The notes under the pieces: generated by a model
What the model was told of the DNA's origin: nothing
Seen by the model: the letters and a program-made list of their open reading frames with translations, nothing else
Database searches by the model: none
Made by a program: the position numbers and the translations under genes
Assembly: GCA_001799225.1 (NCBI GenBank)
Contig: MGTA01000123.1
Span: forward strand, 1 to 6,067
Direction: 5' to 3'
Length of the DNA stretch: 6,067 nt
From: Deltaproteobacteria bacterium RIFOXYD12_FULL_50_9
GTDB lineage: Bacteria; Desulfobacterota; Desulfobulbia; Desulfobulbales; CALZHT01
Part shown: piece by piece, positions 1 through 3,200 of the stretch
Numbering within the stretch: the stretch's first letter is position 1
Layout: every line of letters starts with the position of its first letter

Positions 1-1
1 T

Positions 2-256
2 AATGGGCACTTGATTGCTGAGTACTCTGATCCGGGGCACTTTAAGGAATACGAACTGACTGTTGCCAGCTCTGATGATCCTGAGACAAAACTTATGCGG
101 CTTGAGCAGTCCGAGTTCAGTATTAAAAACGAAATCCTGGGGAGCTGGTATACATCCGGTCTCCCCGTCGGCTCCTATGAATTGCGCTTAACTGCTCGGG
201 ATACTGTTGGTAATGTCGGAAGCACAACTGTAACAATGATTAAGTATCCGCGCATT
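2..256 (+). other. Domain: Ig-like module, N-terminally cut by the window
   Basis: Residues 1-85 are the C-terminal part of a bacterial Ig-like sandwich. They contain the strand H-F-K-E-Y-E-L-T, then L-G-S-W-Y-T-S-G-L, then G-S-Y-E-L-R-L-T-A-R-D and a V-G-N turn. The same pattern recurs at 1742-2041 (D-F-K-E-Y-R-L, L-L-G-R-W-D-L, G-T-Y-T-I-K-L-E-A-E-D, S-G-N), so the two are clear paralogous repeats. The first strand lies upstream of the window. The role is probably structural spacing. Confidence 0.75.
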
Positions 257-3200
257 GAGCTGATCAATGACCTGCGACTTAACCCGGGAATTGTGTCGCC
301 TAACGCTGATGGTCATCAGGACTTTACCGAGATACAATACAATTTGACGGAAACTGCGAATATTGTCCTCTCGTTACAGGGCGCCACGGATCCGGCGATC
401 ACCCTGGATTCGGCTGCGGCTGTTGCCGCTGGTCCCCATACCTACAATTGGAACGGCTTGGACAGTAAAGGCCAGGTTTTCCCGGATGGGCCTTACAAGG
501 TCAAACTTACAGCCGTTCAGGCAATAAACCCCGTTATTGCTCAGGAAGAATCCATCACAATCATTGTTGATACAACGCCACCCGGTATATCGATCACCCA
601 GCCGGCAGTGAATGCTTACCTGCCGGGCTGGTTGGCGGTTCATGGTTCCCTGATTGATGCCAACCTGCGGGAATACACCATCGAGGTGAGCGGCAACGGT
701 ATATCGCTACCCATCGATCATGGCCACCAGAACCGCACGGATTACACATTCGGTAATGAGACAAACCTGGCTGACGGGGTTTATAATCTGATGATCAGCT
801 CGACGGATGGCGGCAGCAACACTATGCAGACCGAGATTCCTTTTACCGTGGATCAAACTCCTCCGGAGGCGGCCTTTACTGCTCCTGAGGATGGTGTGCT
901 GGTCGGGGGAACGCTTAAAGAGGTGAGCATGGCCGCTGAGATTGTGGAAACCAATCTGCAATCATACTCCATCTTGCGCGGTAGCGGTCAGGATCCCGAG
1001 CAATGGACGGAAATTGTATCCGGCAGTGAATTGCCAACGGATAATATCCTGGGAATTTTAGTGGTAGGGCCGGGATCAGGTTTAATTGACACGGATTATA
1101 CACTGAAACTGGTTGTGATTGACCGGGCCGGTTGGCAGACGGAGGACCGCCGGTTGATCACCGTTGATAACACCCCACCGGCGTTGGCGATATCCTCTCC
1201 CGTCGCAGGCGGTTATATCAAACAGCCATTCCAGATAACCGGCTCAATCCATGACGAACATCTTGAGGAGTTCAGCCTGGCAATGGCGCAGGGTGTCTGT
1301 GGCGTGGCAGGTGAGTGGTCGGTTCTCCGTCAGGGCACCAAAAATATTGACGGCATTTTATCCGCCATGGCGGTTTTGCCTGCGGATGGTGCATATTGCC
1401 TTCGGCTGGCGGCCACTGACGCTGTCGGCAACACCAGTGAAGTCATGTATGGGATTACGGTTGATACCCTGCCGCCCGCGCCTCCCTTACTCAACGCCGG
1501 CAAAGAAAATGACCGGAATGTGCGGCTTTCCTGGAGTAATAATAACGAGCCGGATCTTGTCGGCTTTGACATCTATCGCAATAGTCAGAAGATAAACAGC
1601 CAGTTTGTTAGCGGATATGAATATCTTGATGTGGATCTCCCGGAACAGGAGTTTGAGTATTTTATCAAGGCAATCGATCGGGCGGGTTGGGCAAGTGCTC
1701 CTTCCAATAAAGTGAGTTTGCGTATCGATACCTCACCTCCGGTTGCCGGAATCATTCTGCCCATGGAAGGTGCGGTTATCGGCAATTATACCGACATAAC
1801 CGGCACAGCGTTCAGTAAGGATGACTTTAAGGAGTACCGACTCTCCACGGGGTTGGGCAGTGCCCCGGTTACCTGGAATATCTTGCGGACCTCCCCTGTG
1901 CCGATTCAGGGCGGATTGCTTGGCCGCTGGGATTTGATGGCGGTCAGCGATGGCACCTATACGATCAAGCTTGAGGCAGAGGATCTCAGCGGCAATCAAA
2001 GTACGGCAACCGTGCAGGTTATTGTCGACAACACCCCGCCGCTAGCACCTGTCCTGCTTTCCGCCGTTCCTGCCGGTTCGACGGTCGAGCTTGTCTGGCA
2101 GGCCAATCTCGAAAGCGATCTGGCCGGATACCTGTTGTACCGAAACGGCCGGCTCGTCAACTCCTCCGGAACGGTTATCGGTGATCTCACCCCGTATCTG
2201 ATTAAGAGTACACGGTATTCGGATGCCGAGGTCCCGGACGGCACAATATCCTATTATCTCATGGCAGTCGATAAAGCCTTGAACGAGAGTGCCATCTCCA
2301 ATGTCCTCACCGTGGAGCTCGATAATCATCCTCCCCGGGCAACGCTTGTGTCGCCGGCCAATAATACCCGATTTGAACAGCCGCTTATTGTTAGAGCGGA
2401 GACAACTGATTTTGATATCGCCGATGTGCTATTCCAGTACAGGAGTGCAAGTGATACCAACTGGCTCGATATCGAGAGCATTGCCGTACAACCGTTTGTC
2501 GTCCTGTTTGATCCGGTTAAACTTGGGTTGTCATACGGAACATCATACCGGCTGCGGGCCGTGGCCACTGACCGCAACAGCAAGACCGACGCCGCGCCCA
2601 TGGAGATTACCGTAATCTATACTGATCTGACCCCGCCGGCGATTCCGACCGGGTTGAGCGCCCGGATCAACGGCGGCTTCGTCACCCTTAATTGGCATGC
2701 CAACAGCGAGACCGATCTAGCGGGTTACAACGTATATAGGGACACAGTTGCCAATCCGCTCAATGGGACACTGCTTGCCGTTCCCGGCATGACATACCCG
2801 GGCGATTCGTCCGGACTGACAATCGGCATATACACCTTCCATGTCAAGGCAAAGGACACTTACGGTAATGAAAGTCCGGGGGCGCAGGTTGTCGCCGAGG
2901 TTTTTGCGCCTGTTCTTACCCAGCCTCAGCAGAGTATGGTCAACCAGCCGGAGTTGCAGCTTAACGGTACGACTTTGGCCAATAGCACAGTGGAACTGTT
3001 CCGGGCCGGGCAGTCCGGCCCGCTCTTGATCGGCACGGTCCATTCGGGCGGAGATGGCGCCTTCTCCCTTAATCTCCTGCTTGATCCCGGCCTGAATACC
3101 TTTTCCGCCGTGGCGACCGATCCGGCCGGCAATATCAGTCGGGTCTCGAACACGGTTACCGTGCAATACGACGCTATTCCCAGTACACCAACCGGCTTAA

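Noticed and set aside
1283..1330. Possible frameshift near M-A-Q-G-V-C-G-V-A-G-E-W
   Set aside because: The segment is unlike its paralogues, but the same frame carries typical Ig-like motifs before (L-E-E-F-S-L) and after (W-S-V-L-R-Q-G, A-Y-C-L-R-L), so a double compensating shift is not required.
1251..1595. 114-residue + strand open frame in another frame
   Set aside because: It overlaps the main frame out of phase, and its translation has no domain pattern, while the main frame reads Ig-like and FN3 motifs straight through.
566..2638. Regularly spaced V-D-x-T-P-P coding segments as a CRISPR-like or DNA repeat array
   Set aside because: The repetition is at protein level (linkers between modules), with variable bases and uneven spacing of about 180-320 bases.
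3002..3022. Hairpin as a transcription terminator
   Set aside because: No T-run follows the stem, and the reading frame continues for 3 kb.
2717..3166. 149-residue open frame on the minus strand
   Set aside because: It is a shadow of FN3 module 3 and the following Ig-like module, with no start-site or family support.
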